DNA of 42,626 nt from Lachnospiraceae bacterium (GTDB lineage: Bacteria > Bacillota > Clostridia > Lachnospirales > Anaerotignaceae). Below the pieces are notes generated by a model. It made no database searches. It saw only the letters and a list, made by a program, of their open reading frames with translations, and was not told the DNA's origin. Below are positions 42,511 through 42,626 of this stretch, one piece after another. The stretch spans positions 1 to 42,626 of the forward strand of contig DPJA01000012.1 of NCBI GenBank assembly GCA_003543235.1, given 5' to 3'. The first letter of the stretch is position 1, and each line of letters begins with the position of its first letter. Position numbers and translations under genes: made by a program.

Positions 42511-42626
42511 AAGCTGACAATTCTCGTTTTAAATGTTCTAAATTCTCAAAGTGTCTTGAGCTAACAAACTCAGTTTTGACAATTTTGAACTGAGCTTCAG
42601 CAACTGAGCTTCAGCAACTGCGTTAT
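42428..42626 (-). mobile_element. 3' end of an IS3-family transposase, broken, runs off the window
   Basis: The minus strand encodes IVKTEFVSSRHFENLEHLKR, then AYVYWFNNKRIHGTLGYKSP, then VEYRQSLL and a stop at 42428-42430. This is the C-terminal end of an IS3-family OrfB integrase (YNNKRIHxxLGYxSPVEYR). Upstream, within 42590-42617, a 14-base tandem duplication puts the preceding AVAEAQ out of frame, so this copy is inactive. The element's end lies somewhere in 42390-42427. Its left half is outside the window. Confidence 0.85.
42590..42617 (-). repeat. 14-bp tandem duplication inside the IS transposase
   Basis: CTGAGCTTCAGCAA occurs at 42590-42603 and again at 42604-42617 with no spacer. The 14-base length shifts the frame between AVAEAQ and FKIVKTEF. 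Confidence 0.85.

Overview
The window reads as chromosomal DNA of a low-GC Gram-positive anaerobe, most likely a member of the Clostridia (Lachnospiraceae or Anaerotignum-like; this is inference). The evidence is AT-rich intergenic DNA, strong AGGAGG-type ribosome sites, S-layer-homology (SLH) surface proteins, a BclA-like collagen protein, FeoA/FeoA/FeoB and copper-amine-oxidase-N1 secreted proteins. No rRNA, tRNA, CRISPR array or intact mobile element was seen.

Layout. 1-1004: the 3' part of a collagen-like surface (probably exosporium) protein. 1263-4621: metE with an upstream LysR-type gene, separated by a long dyad. 4675-9220: a metal module, probably zinc, of a YcgQ-like protein, a one-chain fusion of a G3E GTPase-like domain to a YcgR/DUF318 permease, a canonical COG0523 GTPase and a ZnuA-like lipoprotein. 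It carries consensus promoters and a dyad operator. 9217-9879: an HD-GYP protein. 9929-13390: a ferrous-iron locus (small Cys-rich FeoB-associated protein, feoB, two feoA) divergent from a short DtxR-type regulator, with a shared operator motif over both -10 boxes. 13527-15467: a YyaL-type DUF255 protein. 15645-26308: a helix-turn-helix protein of unknown function, divergent from a large SLH protein, followed by a convergent second SLH protein. 26531-29501: an alcohol dehydrogenase relic, two secreted copper-amine-oxidase-N1 proteins (one a nuclease with a calcium-binding tail) and a small membrane protein.

29755-35153: a potassium island. It holds a short KdpD-like kinase, a KdpE-like regulator, then a TPR protein, two TrkA proteins and TrkH, with four TCACA direct repeats upstream of the transport genes where a -35 box should be. 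35492-38224: a secreted purple-acid-phosphatase-like enzyme and a YibE/F membrane protein. 38510-40318: a methyl-accepting chemotaxis protein. 40731-42626: a decayed zone with a possible serine recombinase relic, a DUF2075 ATPase gene cut at its 5' end, and the 3' end of a broken IS3-family element.

How the parts work together: three metal or ion modules (zinc, iron, potassium) each have a recognisable regulator, operator or promoter. The surface-protein block has its own candidate regulator and a structured leader. The most unusual items are the GTPase-permease fusion, the leader RNA before the SLH gene, and the 11-bp-phased repeats before the Trk genes.
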